A DNA stretch of 64,000 nucleotides from Rhinopithecus roxellana (GCF_007565055.1 NC_044556.1:133461808-133525807); one strand, 5' to 3'; shown: positions 10,421 to 22,541, numbered from the stretch's first letter. Program-made: numbers and translations. Notes: generated from the sequence alone by a model not told the origin.

Positions 10421-10482
10421 TAACTGAGATAATAGGACTTCTCAGCAGAGATTGGAGAACAGACTAAGAGATACCTTACCAT

Positions 10483-11150
10483 GTGCTAAGGTCTGAATGC
10501 TGTTTCCCCCAAAATTCATATGTTGAAACCTAATCCCCTATGTCATGGTCTTAAGAGGTAGGGTGATACGGTTTGGATCTGTGTCCTCACCCAAATCTTG
10601 TGTTGAATGTAATCCCACATTGGAGGTGGTGCCTAGTAGGAGGTGATTGGGTCATGGTTTAACACCATCCTCCAGGGAGCTGTTGTCTTGATAGTGAGTT
10701 GTTATGGTATCTAGTTATGGTATCTATGTTTAAAAGTGTGTAGCATCTCCCTCCACCCACTCCTCATGCTCCAGCCATGTAAGACCTGCCTGCTTCCCCC
10801 TTGCCTTTCACCATGAGTAAAAGCTTTCTGAGGCCTCCCTGGAAGCCGCTATGCATTCTGTACAAGCTGCAGAACCATGAGCCAATCAAACCACTTTTCT
10901 TTATAAATTACCTAGTCTCAGATATTTCTTTAGAGCAGAGCAAGAACATACTCATGCATAGAGCCTTTGAGAAGGACTAGATCATGAGCTGGAAGCCCTC
11001 ATAAATGGGATTAAAAGAGGCTCAAGGGAGCTCATTTGTTCTTTTTACCATGTGATGACACATCTACCAACCAGGCACCAAGCCCTCACCACACACCGAA
11101 TCTGCTGATGCCTTAATCTTGGACTTTCCAGGCTCCAGTAAGGAATAATT
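10483..11150 (+). repeat. MLT1-type MaLR LTR, split by an MSTA-like LTR
   Basis: The outer element is seen at 10483-10565 (ggtctgaatgctgtttccccc) and resumes at about 10958-11150 (agccctcataaatgggattaaaagagg...ccttaatcttggactttccaggctcc). The younger LTR in between is listed separately. Confidence 0.75.
10566..10957 (+). repeat. MSTA-like MaLR LTR inserted in MLT1
   Basis: It runs from 'tgatacggtttggatctgtgtcc' to 'ttataaattacctagtctcagatatttc...catactcatgca', typical of MST LTRs. I could not define its 5-base target duplication. Confidence 0.75.
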
Positions 11151-11279
11151 TCTGTTGGATATAGCTGTTCCTAAAGCTAGATCTATCCATTAGACTTCCC
11201 AATTAAATAAATCAATAAATTCCTTATTTGGCTTAGTTCCAGTTGACATAATAAAGGCTTAGCAATAAATGACTTGCCC

Positions 11280-11565
11280 AAAGCCATACAATAAGCAAAC
11301 TCTAATTTGAATAGGGTTATTGTTATTTGCTTCTGAAATAGTCCTAAGTAATACAAGAAAGTTATAACATCTAGAAGTGTACAGTTACCAATCTTGAGCC
11401 ACTTCAGCTCCGGCAATAGAGTGAATACGGGTATGAAAACTGAGACTAGCAAGTCTAATTGGTGCAAATTTTTCTTATGCTTCCATTTCCACTGAAATTA
11501 GTTTAGTTATTACTAGGAGGTGTACTTTACGGGTTTGCTATGTGGATCAAATAAAACCATGTGTG
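11280..11565 (+). repeat. Unassigned dispersed repeat, copy 1
   Basis: The stretch 11385-11530 aligns with the reverse complement of about 14280-14450. The shared core includes 'gagactagcaagtctaattgg' and 'gaaattagtttagttatta', roughly 80 percent similar over 150 bases by eye. I do not recognise the family. The AluS at 11566 interrupts the right side; the outer sequence may continue to about 11975. Confidence 0.55.
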
Positions 11566-11904
11566 GGCCGGGCATAGTGGCTCACGCCTGTAATCCCAAC
11601 ACTTTGGGAGGCTGAGGTGGGAGGATCACTTGAGACCAGGAGTTCAAGACCAACCTGGCCAACATGGTGAAACTCTGCTTCTATTACAAATACAAAAATT
11701 ATCCGGGCATGGAGGCACATGACTGTAGTCCCAGCTATTCGGGAGGCTGAGGCACAAGAATCGCTTGAACCTGGGAGGCAGAGGTTGCAGTGAGCTGAGA
11801 TCATGCCACTGCACTCCACCCTGGGCAACAACGAGACTCTGTATCAATAAAATGAAATGAAATAAAATAAAATAAAATAAAATAAAATAAAATAAAATAA
11901 AATA
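11566..11904 (+). repeat. AluS with (AAAAT)n tail
   Basis: Sense Alu ending in a long (AAAAT)n microsatellite from about 11849. The duplication AAACCATGTGTG precedes the head (to 11565) and follows the tail (to 11916). Confidence 0.93.
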
Positions 11905-12632
11905 AACCATGTGTGAGTAAAGAGCTTTGTTAAAAAAGCATGTCACCAACTTTAGGTTAAACTTCACAGTTGCTAAATACAAACACCAATTTTTTTAAGT
12001 GTTCCGTTGTTTCTACTGATGCATTTGTCAAGAATGTTTCTGGAAGTTGCAATCTTAGAGAGTAATGGCTTTGGGGATATTCCAATAGTCTAAATATCAA
12101 CCAATGAAAACAAATTGCCAAAAACATACCAATAATGAGTTTGTTTTCAGTAAAACCTGATTTATAAGATGTGAGAATATCAAGTCTTGCACAATAGATG
12201 CACCTTTATATATAGTGATTTATTCTCAGGGATGCTTATTTTAACTTAGGTAATATTTTTCCCAATATTTCAACTTTCTGACAGCTGGAAATTACTTTAG
12301 GCTATAAAGAAGGAAGTAGAGTCATTCTTCCACTGCCTAAACCTTCCAGTTCACTGGAGCCAGTTCAGTTTCCCAATGGCTCAAGGCAGACAGACCAAAC
12401 CAGAACTTTCCATGCCGTAAATACCTGTTATGAAGGGGCAGGCTTAAGCGTCTATTGGGTCTGAGAGAGATGTGCATATGTGAAGTCTAACAAAGGGGGT
12501 ATATATGCTCATGGGCACGTAAGCTCACCTGTTTTCCTATCTATCTAGACAAGATTGATTATACATTTTCATCACAAATTAGGGTAAAACCATTTCATGT
12601 TTATATAGCTGGCTTCCAAATTAATATTAGGG

Positions 12633-12883
12633 GCTGGGCGCAGTGACTCACACCTGTAATCCCAGCACTTTGGGAGGTTGAGGTGGACAGATCACTTGAG
12701 GTCAAGAGTTTGAGATCAGCCTGGCCAACATGGTGTAACCCTGTCTCTATTAAAAATACAAAAATTAGCTGGGTGTGGTGGTGCGTGCCTGTAATCCCAG
12801 CTACTCAGGAGGCTGTGCCACTTCATGCCAACCTGGGCTACACAGCAAGACTCTGTCTTAAAACAAAGAAACAAACAACAAAG
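12633..12883 (+). repeat. AluS with internal deletion in the right arm
   Basis: The right arm jumps from 'ctactcaggaggctg' to 'tgccacttcatgcc', losing about 55 bases. The target duplication TAATATTAGGG is exact at 12622-12632 and 12884-12894. Confidence 0.92.
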
Positions 12884-13303
12884 TAATATTAGGGATCATC
12901 TTTCATAGGAAGAACAAAAAGACATGCCTATATTCCTGGAGTCAAGTCCTTTAGTTTCTAGAATCAAGTCAGCTATTGAATATTTATTTCATGTATTTCT
13001 ATTAAAAATATTATCCTAAGAAAACCCTGCTTCTTTGGGAAGAAAGTTTTCCACATTTCTATATTTTTCTCTCTTTTGCTTTTTTCACTTTTCTTCAAGA
13101 TAGATATCATTAGGATAGAGCTAAAATGATTGGCATTTCTCTCTTCCTTTTCCTCACAAGCAAACATTTTTATGTCCATGGAATAAACAATGTCCCTAGA
13201 TCAAGATCCTCCTTCTTGCAGCTTTAAGTCACCAAAATTTCACTCAGACTTATAATTTATGTAATTATTCAAATAATAATTCACAAATGAAATACGTTCC
13301 ACA

Positions 13304-13429
13304 TTTTTTTAAGAGCTGGGATATTGCTATGTTGCTCTGGTTGGTCTTGAACTCCTGGCCTCAAGCAACCCTCTCACCTGGGTCTCCCAAAGTACTGGCA
13401 TTAAAGGCATGAGCTGTCTCACCCAATTT
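13304..13429 (-). repeat. Free left Alu monomer (FLAM-like), antisense
   Basis: A single Alu arm: 'ttaagagctgggatattgctatgttgctc' to 'ggcatgagctgtctcaccc', without a second arm. Confidence 0.7.
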
Positions 13430-13468
13430 ATGTTCCCAAATTTTAAAATCTAATTATCAAGTATAAGC

Positions 13469-13758
13469 GGCCGGGCGCGGTGGCTCAAGCCTGTAATCCC
13501 AGCACTTTGGGAGGCTGAGACGGGCGGATCACGAGGTCAGGAGATCGAGACCATCCTGGCTAACACGGTGAAACCCCGTCTCTACTAAAAAAATACAAAA
13601 AACTAGCCGGGCGAGGTGGCGGGCACCTGTAGTCCCAGCTACTCCGGAGGCTGAGGCAGGAGAATGGCGTAAACCCGGGAGGCGGAGCTTGCAGTGAGCT
13701 GAGATCCAGCCACTGCACTCCAGCTCGGGCGACAGAGCAAGACTCCGTCTCAATAAAA
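13469..13758 (+). repeat. AluY, Old World monkey type
   Basis: Full-length and young, with gcgtaaaccc and gagatccagccac in the right arm. AAGTATAAGC is duplicated at 13459-13468 and 13759-13768. Confidence 0.95.
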
Positions 13759-14179
13759 AAGTATAAGCATAGCAATACTTCCGGCACCACAGTGAAAGAG
13801 AGAAAGTACACAGGTTTCTGTAACCGATAAGTATTGCATGCCATTAAAAATAATAAATTTCTTCAGCTAACTCAGATATTTGCTCATTTGTTCATCATGG
13901 CTTCTTTCAGATACTGGGGGAAGTGGTTCAAATTGAAAATTTTATATTTTCAATTATTTTCTTGAGACTGAAAATCTTACTACTTATACAGTTTTCCCAA
14001 GAGCAAAAATAGGAGACAGAAAAATCAGTACTAACAGACTTGAAAAGGGTATAATTGATTAAGAAGTAAAATCATTCCCTGAAATGACATCTGAGAATAT
14101 CTCTGCCTACTTCCTTTAAGTCACCCAAATGAAAAACACATTTGGCTCAAGGGAGTATTAAATAAAGGATAGGGAGATT

Positions 14180-14450
14180 AAAATACAAAATACTTTTTCC
14201 ATTAGGTCAATACTTCACAATGTAGTTAAGTCAGATCTAACTTGGAATTTCAATCCCATGACTCCCAAATTTGTCAGATGTAAAAAATAACAGTGTCTCA
14301 GCTGAGCTACTCTAAACAACTCTCCCATAATAACTAAACTAATTTCAGAGGAAATGACGGCACAAGAAACATTTGCACCAATCAGACCTGCTAGTCTCAA
14401 TTTTCACAACCCAGATTCCTTCTATGGCTGGAGTTGAAATAATTCAAGGT
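14180..14450 (-). repeat. Unassigned dispersed repeat, copy 2 (inverted)
   Basis: The inverted partner of 11280-11565. This copy extends further (to about 14180), with 'caatcccatgactcccaaatttg' in plus orientation. Family unknown to me. Confidence 0.5.
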
Positions 14451-14469
14451 TAGTAACTGTGTGCTTTCC

Positions 14470-14780
14470 ATTTTTATTTTTATTTTTATTTTTATTTTTT
14501 TAAGACAGAGTCTCGCACTGTCACCCAGGCCGAGTGCAGTGGCACCATCTTGGATCAGTGCAACTTTCATCTCCCTGGTTCAAGGGATTCTCCTGCCTCA
14601 GCCTCTCAAGTAGCTGGGATTACAGGTGCCCACCACCGTGCCAGGCTAATTTTTGTATTTTTAGCAAGACAGGGTTTCACCGTGTTGGCCAGGCTGGTCT
14701 CGAACTCCCGACCTCAAGTGATCCGCCCACCTCGGCCTCCCAAAGTGGGGGATTACAAGCATAAGCCACCGCACCCGGCC
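14470..14780 (-). repeat. AluS, antisense, with (ATTTT)n tail
   Basis: (ATTTT)n leads into an antisense Alu ending 'ccaccgcacccggcc'. Confidence 0.93.
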
Positions 14781-14829
14781 CACTTTTAATTTTATGAGTT
14801 GCTTGTATTACTCAGGATTGTTTCAGAAA

Positions 14830-15330
14830 CAATAACGGAAACCCTATTCAAACTGGGGTTTAAGTCAACCAGGAAATTTATTGATCTATTTGATTGGGAA
14901 GTCTAATGGGTAGATTCGGTTTTAGGGACTACTATATCCATGAATTCTGATAGTATCATCAAGAATCTGTTTCTTTCTCTCACCACCTCCTATTTTACTT
15001 TCCTCTGTGATTCCTTTTATTCTCAGACGAGTGCTCTCCATATTGAAACAAGGTGGCTGCTGGCAGCCCTAAACAACATTGTCCTTATAGGTCATAATCC
15101 CACTGAAAGACAGGATCTTTGCCCAGAATGCCAATAAAAGTCTCAATGAAGACTCTGATTAGGCCTACACTGATCATGTGCCCATCCTTATCAATCACTG
15201 TGACTAGAAAGAGGAACTGGTTGGCCAAACCTGGGTCACTTGCCCACACTAGGCTTGAAAGGGGAGGGGAATAGGATGAAAAGCCAACTTCATCTGAATT
15301 TCTCAGACTGGGCTTGTAATAGAAGGTAGA
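14830..15330. repeat. Ancient dispersed repeat, family not assigned
   Basis: 'aaccaggaaatttattgatc...gggaagtctaatgggtagattcgg...gatcatgtgcccatccttatcaatcactgtgactag' has the look of a common old mammalian repeat, and a shorter related patch may sit near 15830-15930. I cannot name it. Confidence 0.35.
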
Positions 15331-16457
15331 GAAGATTGACGATAAATATAGTGTTGCTATAAGAAGAAAATATGTAGTGTAGACATCGAAAATGTCTTCT
15401 TAATATCTGCAGGTCCAGCACCTTGTAGGAAGTAAACTAAGTTTTATTAATTTTTGTGGGAGGGTAGAAACTGATGAAAAAAAAGGAAGGCATTCCAAGG
15501 GAAGTGTGATCCTGGATAAATTCGGGACATATAGGCTGTGGCTTCTAGGGACTAAGGAGAGTGTGGGAAATGCTGTCTTGAGGGTGAGAGATGGGAGTTC
15601 AATACTCTCTGAATCCAAGCTGGCCTTGTTGGCATCTAGAAGCTTCTAAACTTCGTTCTTTCTCTCTCACTCCCTCCCTCCTACTTACTCCTTCCCTCCA
15701 CATAATCTGTTATCTAGGCCATGCATTAGCATTATCCTTCTCTGAAAGTTTCTTGGTTCCTGCTGCTCCATTAAAATGATTTGAATTTTCACGGCCTAAA
15801 CTATGGCACAGATCTAAACATGACCTCCAGTTCCCAACATCTGCTGACCTCAGTTTCCATGTCTTGGTTCAAATCACAGAAAGAGAATCCTATTAGCTCA
15901 GCTTGGGTCATGGGACCTTTCTGATATACTCACCTGGTGCCAAAAAACAGGTCTGCTCTACCCACCTCTTTGGCGAGGGTTTTAAGGGGCACCGTCCCTC
16001 TTTTAATACCCCCAAACACCCTCAAAATTTGCTTCCACCATGAAAAACAGAGTCAGAAACTAGAAGAATAGTAAGGGTTGCACAACATGATACTTTTAGT
16101 TACCCCTATCATGGCTGCTTGGACAAGTAGCTCAGATCAAAAGATTATCCTAAAAAGAAAATGGTTGTTCACCTGAAGTATCTGCAGCATAGCTGCAGGA
16201 TTTGAGGGCTATCAAAACAAAAGCCAAATGCAAATGTAGTCCCTATATCATCTTTTTTTACGTATGACTATAAATTTGCAATAATGTTAAATAACTGTGT
16301 TAAATATCTAACATGGGGCATATGCTTTGAAGGCCACTAACTGATCAGATAGCACTATCTGTTACCTAAGAAGGTGAATTATTTAAAGAAGTTTTGCTCC
16401 CTAATAAAAAGGAATAAAGAGAAAAAGAAAGAAAGAGAAAGGAAGAAGGAAGGCAGT
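15331..16457. other. No gene seen; purine-rich run at its right end
   Basis: Mostly unique-looking sequence. A short GAAA/GGAA-rich run lies at 16400-16456. No exon or RNA gene recognised. Confidence 0.4.
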
Positions 16458-16643
16458 GAAAAATGTATACTGTACTTTCCAGCCAAGGGAACCTACTAAA
16501 TATCTCCAGAATTATTCCACTTTTCTTGATCTTTCTGCCACTCCCCAGGTTCTCCTTCTTAAATTACTGAAGAATTCAGGTTGGACTTTCTGCAGTAATC
16601 TTTTCCTCCTCTCAGCCACTCTGTATACTCCAGCCAAAGGGAT

Positions 16644-16996
16644 TACTATGGTTTAAGTGTGTCCCCCAAGGTTCATGTGTTGGAAACTTAATCCCCAATG
16701 CAACAGTGGTGAGATGTGGGACTTTTAAGAGGTTATTAGGTCATGAGGGATTTGTCCTCATGAATGGATCAACATCATTATTGCAAGAGTGGGTTTGTTA
16801 TAAAAGTGAGTTTGGTCGCCTCTTGCTCTCTTGCCCTTTCATCATGGAATGACACAGCAAGAAGGCCCTCACAAGATGCTGGCCCCTCAATCTTGGATTT
16901 TCCAGCCTCCAGAACTGTGAGAAATAAATTTCTATTCATTATAAATTACCCACTCCCAGATTATTCTGTCACAGCCACACAAAACAGCCTAAGACA
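16644..16996 (+). repeat. MST-type MaLR LTR with exact 5-base target duplication
   Basis: A 353-base LTR from 'tactatggtttaagtgtgtcc' to 'cacaaaacagcctaagaca'. GGGAT is repeated at 16639-16643 and 16997-17001. It contains the usual 'cagcctccagaactgtgag' segment and an AATAAA. Confidence 0.88.
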
Positions 16997-17420
16997 GGGA
17001 TGTTTTCTAAATTATAAATCAGATCAGATCACTGTTTGACTTTAAATCATTCAATGGCTCCTCAGTACTCTCAGAATAAAATGCGAATTCTTAAAAATCT
17101 TACAAGTCCCTCATGATCTGGCTCCTCATTGCCTCTCAACCTCACCTTACTCCCTTTACTCTAACCACACACCGAACTCCTTTTAGTCATCAAATGTGGC
17201 ATGCTCTATCCTAGTTGGTAAATACTGTTTTCTCATCCTTATCCCTAATAACTAACTCTGACTCAACCCAGAATTTATTAATTTACTTCACGAGCCTTCT
17301 GTGGGCCCCCTGGGTCTGGGTTAGTGACTCTTCTCATATGTGCTGTTTTTCTTGTATTAAAGCACTTATCAGTGTCCTGTATTGTGATTACTTTTTTATT
17401 TGTTTACACCCTCCGCCAAC

Positions 17421-17650
17421 ATTTATTCAGACCCTGCCATGCACTAGGCAGTATGCTTAGCACTTTACAGACATTATCTCATTTAATTTTCACTATATCT
17501 CAATGATGTAGGTTCTTTGATTACCTGTATCTTACAGATAAGGTGATAGACTTAGAGAAGTTAAATTGTGTTCAAGCTAATATGTGGTGAAGGTAGGCTT
17601 TGAACTTGGGTAGTCAGCCAGGCCCTCCTAATGCCCTACTCTCCCAAACC
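17421..17650 (-). repeat. MIR, antisense, within L2
   Basis: 'agcactttacagacattatctcatttaa...cttacagataaggtgatagacttagagaag...ggctttgaacttgg' is reversed MIR order. Confidence 0.7.
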
Positions 17651-17851
17651 CTTCATGAGAGTAGGAACCACCTCTATCTTGTTTACTATTACATCCCCAG
17701 AGTCTGTCACAGTCCGACACATAGTAAGGGTTCACAAAATATTTCTTTAATAAATGTGGAATAATTTTTGCTTATGGCTGGATCCACTCTTCATGAATAT
17801 TTTAAAATTTCTACTCTGAGTTAGATGTCTTAAAAACTAGAAAAAAAAAAT

Positions 17852-18165
17852 GGCCAGGTGTTGTTGCTCATGCCTGTAATTCCAGCACTTTGGAAGGCCA
17901 AGGTAGGTGGATCACTTGAGGCCAGGAGTTTGAGACCAGCATGGGCAATATGGCAAAGCCCCGTCTCTACTAAAAATACAAAAATTAGCCGACCATAGTG
18001 CGGCATGCCTATATTTCCAGTTACTGGGGAGGCTGAGACACAAGAATCACCAGAACCTGGGAGGAGGAGGTTGCAGTGAGCTGAGATGAGATTGCACCAC
18101 TGCACTCCAGGCTGAGCAACAGAGTGAAACTGTCTAAAACAAAACAAAACAAAACCAAAAACAAA
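17852..18165 (+). repeat. Alu (old S or J), sense
   Basis: Diverged full-length Alu with an (AAAAC)n tail. Confidence 0.9.
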
Positions 18166-18945
18166 CCATAGAAAAAAGGACTGCCAAAAAAAAATCTCAA
18201 CAGGTATTCATAAAGCCTGCAACTATAAGATCTGTGCACCCTGTTCCTTCTCCTCTCAAGCTCTAGTTTAGACCATAGCTGAGTTGCTCATTCTTTGTAA
18301 AGATTAAAATTCCTCCCTTGAGTGGGTTATTGTTAGCTAGAAGTAAACATCCATTCTCAAAGTCCCCTATGTATGCTTTTGAACTTTAGGAGCCAGAAAG
18401 TCAGAAACTACTTTTTTTCAGATTCCCTTGCAGCTAGATTTCCGAATACTAATTAGACTCTACCACGGAGATGCCCTCATGTGAGATTAAAGTAAGGTGA
18501 AAGTTATTTTCCTATTGCTGTTGCTGTTAAGCAACATTGTAAATGTGTATTTGAAGCCAAAACCCATCTTTCAGCAGTCACCAAAGTCATGAGCATCGAG
18601 AGGCAGTTTTGGTAGCTGACCTGTAGACTACAGCCATTGTGGTGTACCCTTGAAATCCAGAGTGCACTGGTGGTCCCTAACTTCAGTTTCTTTAGTGCTT
18701 CTAATGAATTTTATAAGCACTTAATTTCTTGTTTTTATAACTCCTTTCTTCTGGAAATACATAAGGTTGTTTCTGTTTCCCCAATTTAAACCTGACTGAC
18801 ATACCCCTTAATTGCTGTATCTAGCTGACCCCTTTTTATGTAAGCAAGAGCAAATCATATGCAAATGCAGTTATTTTGGAAATGTAAATGTGTGATGAAT
18901 CAAAATTAATTGACAGGAATTAGAATAATGGATGAAAGAATTAAA
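18166..18945. other. No gene seen; possible old repeat
   Basis: The part near 18420-18800 (gattcccttgcagctag...cctgactgac) resembles an old mammalian repeat that may also be present at 29400-29790, but I cannot assign a family. Confidence 0.35.
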
Positions 18946-18976
18946 GTGTGTGTGTGTGTGTGTGTATGTGTGTGTT
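18946..18976 (+). repeat. (TG)n microsatellite
   Basis: About 31 bases of TG, with one A interruption. Confidence 0.9.
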
Positions 18977-19119
18977 TCACAAGTTGAGGAAGGGAGATGT
19001 TGAAAAAGATGAATCAAGTGGAATGACAGAAGAAAATGAGTAGAGAACCCTCAGGTTCTATAAGGGAATAGCAGAGCAGATTTGGAATTAATAATGAGTC
19101 ATTATTAAGAATTTAGTCT

Positions 19120-19340
19120 AATAATTGTTTACACGTATGGAGCTATTTAGAGCTCCCAACGTTTCCTCATATGCTATTTTATTCTATCTTAAAAACGAAT
19201 GATTCTGTGAGCTAAGTGTTTGCAGGCCCTTTTGTGCATTTTGCATATGAAGAAAGAAAGTGAGGCCCAGAAAGCTCAAGGTTGCAGCTGTAAGTGGCTG
19301 GGTCAGAATGTTGATTCCAAGTTCCAGCATTCTACTCCAC
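19120..19340 (-). repeat. MIR, antisense
   Basis: 'tttcctcatatgctattttattc...gaagaaagaaagtgaggcccagaaagctcaaggttgc...gattccaagttcc' is reversed MIR order. Confidence 0.65.
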
Positions 19341-19674
19341 GTAGTTAGCTATAGAAATGACTTTTGGTTTAAGAATGAGGGACATCTGAGGAAGAACTCA
19401 GATTGTCAAAGATGATAAGCATTCTATTTTGAACCTGAACACAAAGGTTGTAGGGCCCATTTAGAAAGACCCTTTCCTTTCTCAAGACTAGGAGATACCT
19501 TTCCTTGTTTTTTTTTCAGTGACCAGTCTCTGAAAGGTAGAACCTGAGCAATTTGGCAGTGGAGCTAAGAAGCTAAAAGGATCCAGTCTCTATGTTGGGT
19601 AGTTAAAATTTGGCATTTTGTAAATAGTCTTCGCTTGATATTCTCATATCGTCAATCTTGCACTTAAGAGTTTG

Positions 19675-19975
19675 CCTGGGCTGGGTGCAGTGGCTTATGC
19701 CTGTAATCCCAGCACTTTGGTAGGCGGAGGCGGGCGGATCACCTGAGGTTGGGAGTTTGAGAGCAGCCTGACCAACATGGAGAATCCCGTCTCTACTAAA
19801 AATGCAAAATTAGCCAGGTGTGGTAGCACAAGCCTGTAATCCCAGCTACTTGGTAGGCTGAGGCAGGAGAATCTCTTGAACCCGGGAGGCGGAGGTTGCG
19901 GTGAGCTGAGATCACACCAATGCACTCCAGCCTGGGCAACAAGAGTGAAACTCCATCTCAAAAAAAGAAAAAAAA
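19675..19975 (+). repeat. AluS, sense, with 9-base target duplication
   Basis: AAGAGTTTG is repeated at 19666-19674 and 19976-19984. The right arm has the S-type 'gggcaacaagagtgaaactcc'. Confidence 0.94.
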
Positions 19976-19984
19976 AAGAGTTTG

Positions 19985-21222
19985 GCTGAATTCTTATTGG
20001 TTTATCACAAAGAAGGGCTCTGGGGCAAAAGGAAAGGCTAATTGTGATTCCAAGGTCACATTAGTCTAAAGAGAAGGGCACTCTTTGAGTGCTTTGAGTC
20101 GTGACTTATGGTGTGTGAGACGCCTTCTTTGCAGAGGGGCCCTGGTGTTTGGGTTCTGCCAGCAACAGGAGTCCCTCACAGCTCTTACACTTCCTTTCAT
20201 CTTAGTCAATCCTACTTTAAGATGTGAATAGGCAATGAGCCTTGCTTGGGGAAAAGAGTGAGCTGTCCCCACTGGTGCAGTGTCATATACAAACAGCTGC
20301 TCAAAAGTGGTGTGAGAAAGGGAGGATGAATGAGCAGTCATTTCGGGAAACTAGAAGGCGTTGGCTCTAGGATTTATATCCTCTGCCTGAATGGCACTTC
20401 AGGATAAGGTGAAAGGAAGGAAGAGTGTCCTCTGCCCCTTTGGTGACTGGCACAATGATAAACACAGATTCATCTAGCCCTGACCTGGGAATTGTGAAGA
20501 AGAAAACACTTTCTTAGGGAGACTGTACAAGGAGGACTTCCCCCACTTTTGTCAGGTCTGATGGCATTTGCCCTGCACTAGTCCCTGTCTCAGGGAATAC
20601 AGGCAACAGTCACCCTAGGGTTAGCTGGGCATGGAGCGTCCCTGGAAGAAAAGAAGATATGAAAAGAGGAAGGAATGAGCTTACCTTGCCTGCAACTGTC
20701 TCTCAGGGGAGAGTGTTTAAGGAGACTCAAAGAAGAGGAGAGGAGTCCAGGAACTGAGAGCTGCTGCATGTGTACAGGTGTGTGTAGAAATTCTGAAAGT
20801 TACTGGTAGATGCACTCTCAAAAAAGAGGTGCAGAGGGCAATATAGCACACTAGACTTCCATAAAAATACACCCACAGTCTTAAGACTAATGGGTGGTCA
20901 TACAGCTATTTAAGCTGAAGGTGAAAATACCCATTTAGAGGTTCCAAGCCTTGGAAACCCTGAGATTGCATTTTGTAAAGTGGGTGGGGAGGGTATATTA
21001 TGTAACTCACCTTTATGGCTGCTTTTGATTCATGTTGTTCTTTTAAACTGCCCTGTACACACATCTACCAGCCTGCACAGGCCAGATGGTCATAAATTTT
21101 TCTCCTGCCCTCACTCTGGATGGGAGCTCTTCTTACTCTCCACATCAGTACAGGAAAGGTATTTGCAAGAGAAGGAAGTAAAGGAAACTGACAGGAGACT
21201 ATTAAAAGTCTTTCTGACTTTT
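19985..21222. other. Repeat-free stretch, no gene seen
   Basis: This is one of the longer stretches of the intergenic interval without a recognisable repeat (about 1.2 kb). I see no exon, CpG clustering or RNA gene; conservation with other mammals would be the useful test. Confidence 0.45.
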
Positions 21223-21529
21223 GGCCGGGTGCAGTGGCTCACACCTGTAATCCCAGGACTTTGGGAGGCTGAGGCAGGTGAATCACTTAAGGTCAGGAGT
21301 TCGAGAGCAGCCTGCCCAACACGGTGAAACCCTGTCTCACTAAAAATACAAAAATGAGCCAGGTGTGGTGGTACACGCCTGTAATCCCAGCTACTCCAGA
21401 GGCCGAGACACAAGATTCATTTGAACTCGGGAGGCAGAGGTTGCAGTGAGCCAAGATCACGCCATTAAACTCCAGCCTAGGCGATAGAGTAAAACTTTGT
21501 CTCAAAAAAAAAAAAAAAAAAAAAAAAAA
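21223..21529 (+). repeat. AluS, sense, left member of a tail-to-tail pair
   Basis: Full-length Alu ending in 26 A (21504-21529). The flank TAAAAGTCTTTCTGACTTTT before it matches the AAAAGTCTTTGTGACTTTT after it, with one base changed. Confidence 0.93.
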
Positions 21530-21540
21530 GTCTTTGTGAC

Positions 21541-21842
21541 TTTTTTTTTTTTTTTTTTTTTGAGATGGAGTTTTGCTCTTGTTGCCCAGGTTGGGGTGCA
21601 ATAGCACGACCTCGGCTCACTTCAATCTCTGCCTCCTGGCGATTCTCCTGCCTCAGCCTCCCAAGTACCTGGGATTATAGGCACCCACCACCATGCCCAG
21701 CTAATTTAATTTTTGTATTTTTAGTAGAAATGGGATTTCACCATGTTGGCCAGGCTGGTCTCGAACTCCTGACCTCAGGTGATCCACCTGCCTTGGCCTC
21801 CCAAAGTGCTGGGATTACAGATGTGAGCCACTTTGCTCAGCC
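21541..21842 (-). repeat. AluS, antisense, right member of a tail-to-tail pair
   Basis: It starts with 21 T directly after the 11-base spacer gtctttgtgac and ends at 'ctttgctcagcc'. Confidence 0.93.
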
Positions 21843-21884
21843 TTGGCTTTTTACTCTAAACCCGGATTTGTCATATAGGGGCTT

Positions 21885-22030
21885 AGAAGCTAGCAGGGAT
21901 TATTATCTTCATTTCCCCAATGAGAAAATAGGCAGCAGAGTCAAATAATTTGCCCATAATCATTCATCTATTACACCTGGCAGAGCCAGGATTTGAACAA
22001 GGTCTGCCTGCGTCCATGCTGCCTTTTTGA
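21885..22030 (-). repeat. MIR, antisense
   Basis: 'attattatcttcatttccccaatgagaaaatagg...tttgcccataatc...gcagagccaggatttgaac' is reversed MIR order. Confidence 0.75.
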
Positions 22031-22541
22031 AGGAAGACTTGTGGATCAGGGTACACAACTGCCTCTACTGCAGGACTCTAATGTAAGTGAGAGTATACAA
22101 CTGCTATCTTTGATCTGTCTTGACCCTCACGTATGATAACAAGCCTGCATGAGGACAGAAAGAACTGCTGCACTACCCCACTTTGCAGCCCAGTGACATG
22201 TCCAGCAGGCTAAGGACACCAGTTTATCTGAAAGTGACTGCCAGCCAGAGTCCCACCAGTTGGAATTCTAATCATGTGTGGAATGGGTAGGGCAGCACTC
22301 ATTGCCTGTGATCATCAGTGCCCTTGTTCTGCTCCCTCCTCTCACCCACCCCACCCCTGCCAAGGCCTCTCTAGCCCTTCAGTTGTGAGGCTTTGAGAGG
22401 TCTCAGGCTCAGCATATCTCTTTCAAAGAAGACTTTCTGACAGAAGGTAAGTGCAGGCCAACTGCAATGAAAAGACTTTAAAATCTTCCTTTAGGCCCTA
22501 ATGAGTATAAGCTGAAGTGGCTTCCAAGATGATTTGAGCAA
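22031..22541. other. No gene or repeat recognised
   Basis: This is the flank immediately before the provirus; unique-looking sequence. Confidence 0.4.

Larger units (their letters stand above)
16458..17760 (+). repeat. L2, sense, interrupted by an MST LTR and a MIR
   Basis: L2-like sequence is visible at 16458-16643, 17002-17420 and 17650-17760. The last piece carries the L2 terminus (ccagagtctgtcacagtccgacacatagtaag...aataaatg). The interruptions are listed separately. Confidence 0.65.

Noticed and set aside
21565..21948. 127-codon open frame
   Set aside because: It is an antisense Alu translation (WDYRHPPPCPANF type). Dozens of others like it (for example at 3483, 11644, 14534, 48250 and 55653) were left out for the same reason.
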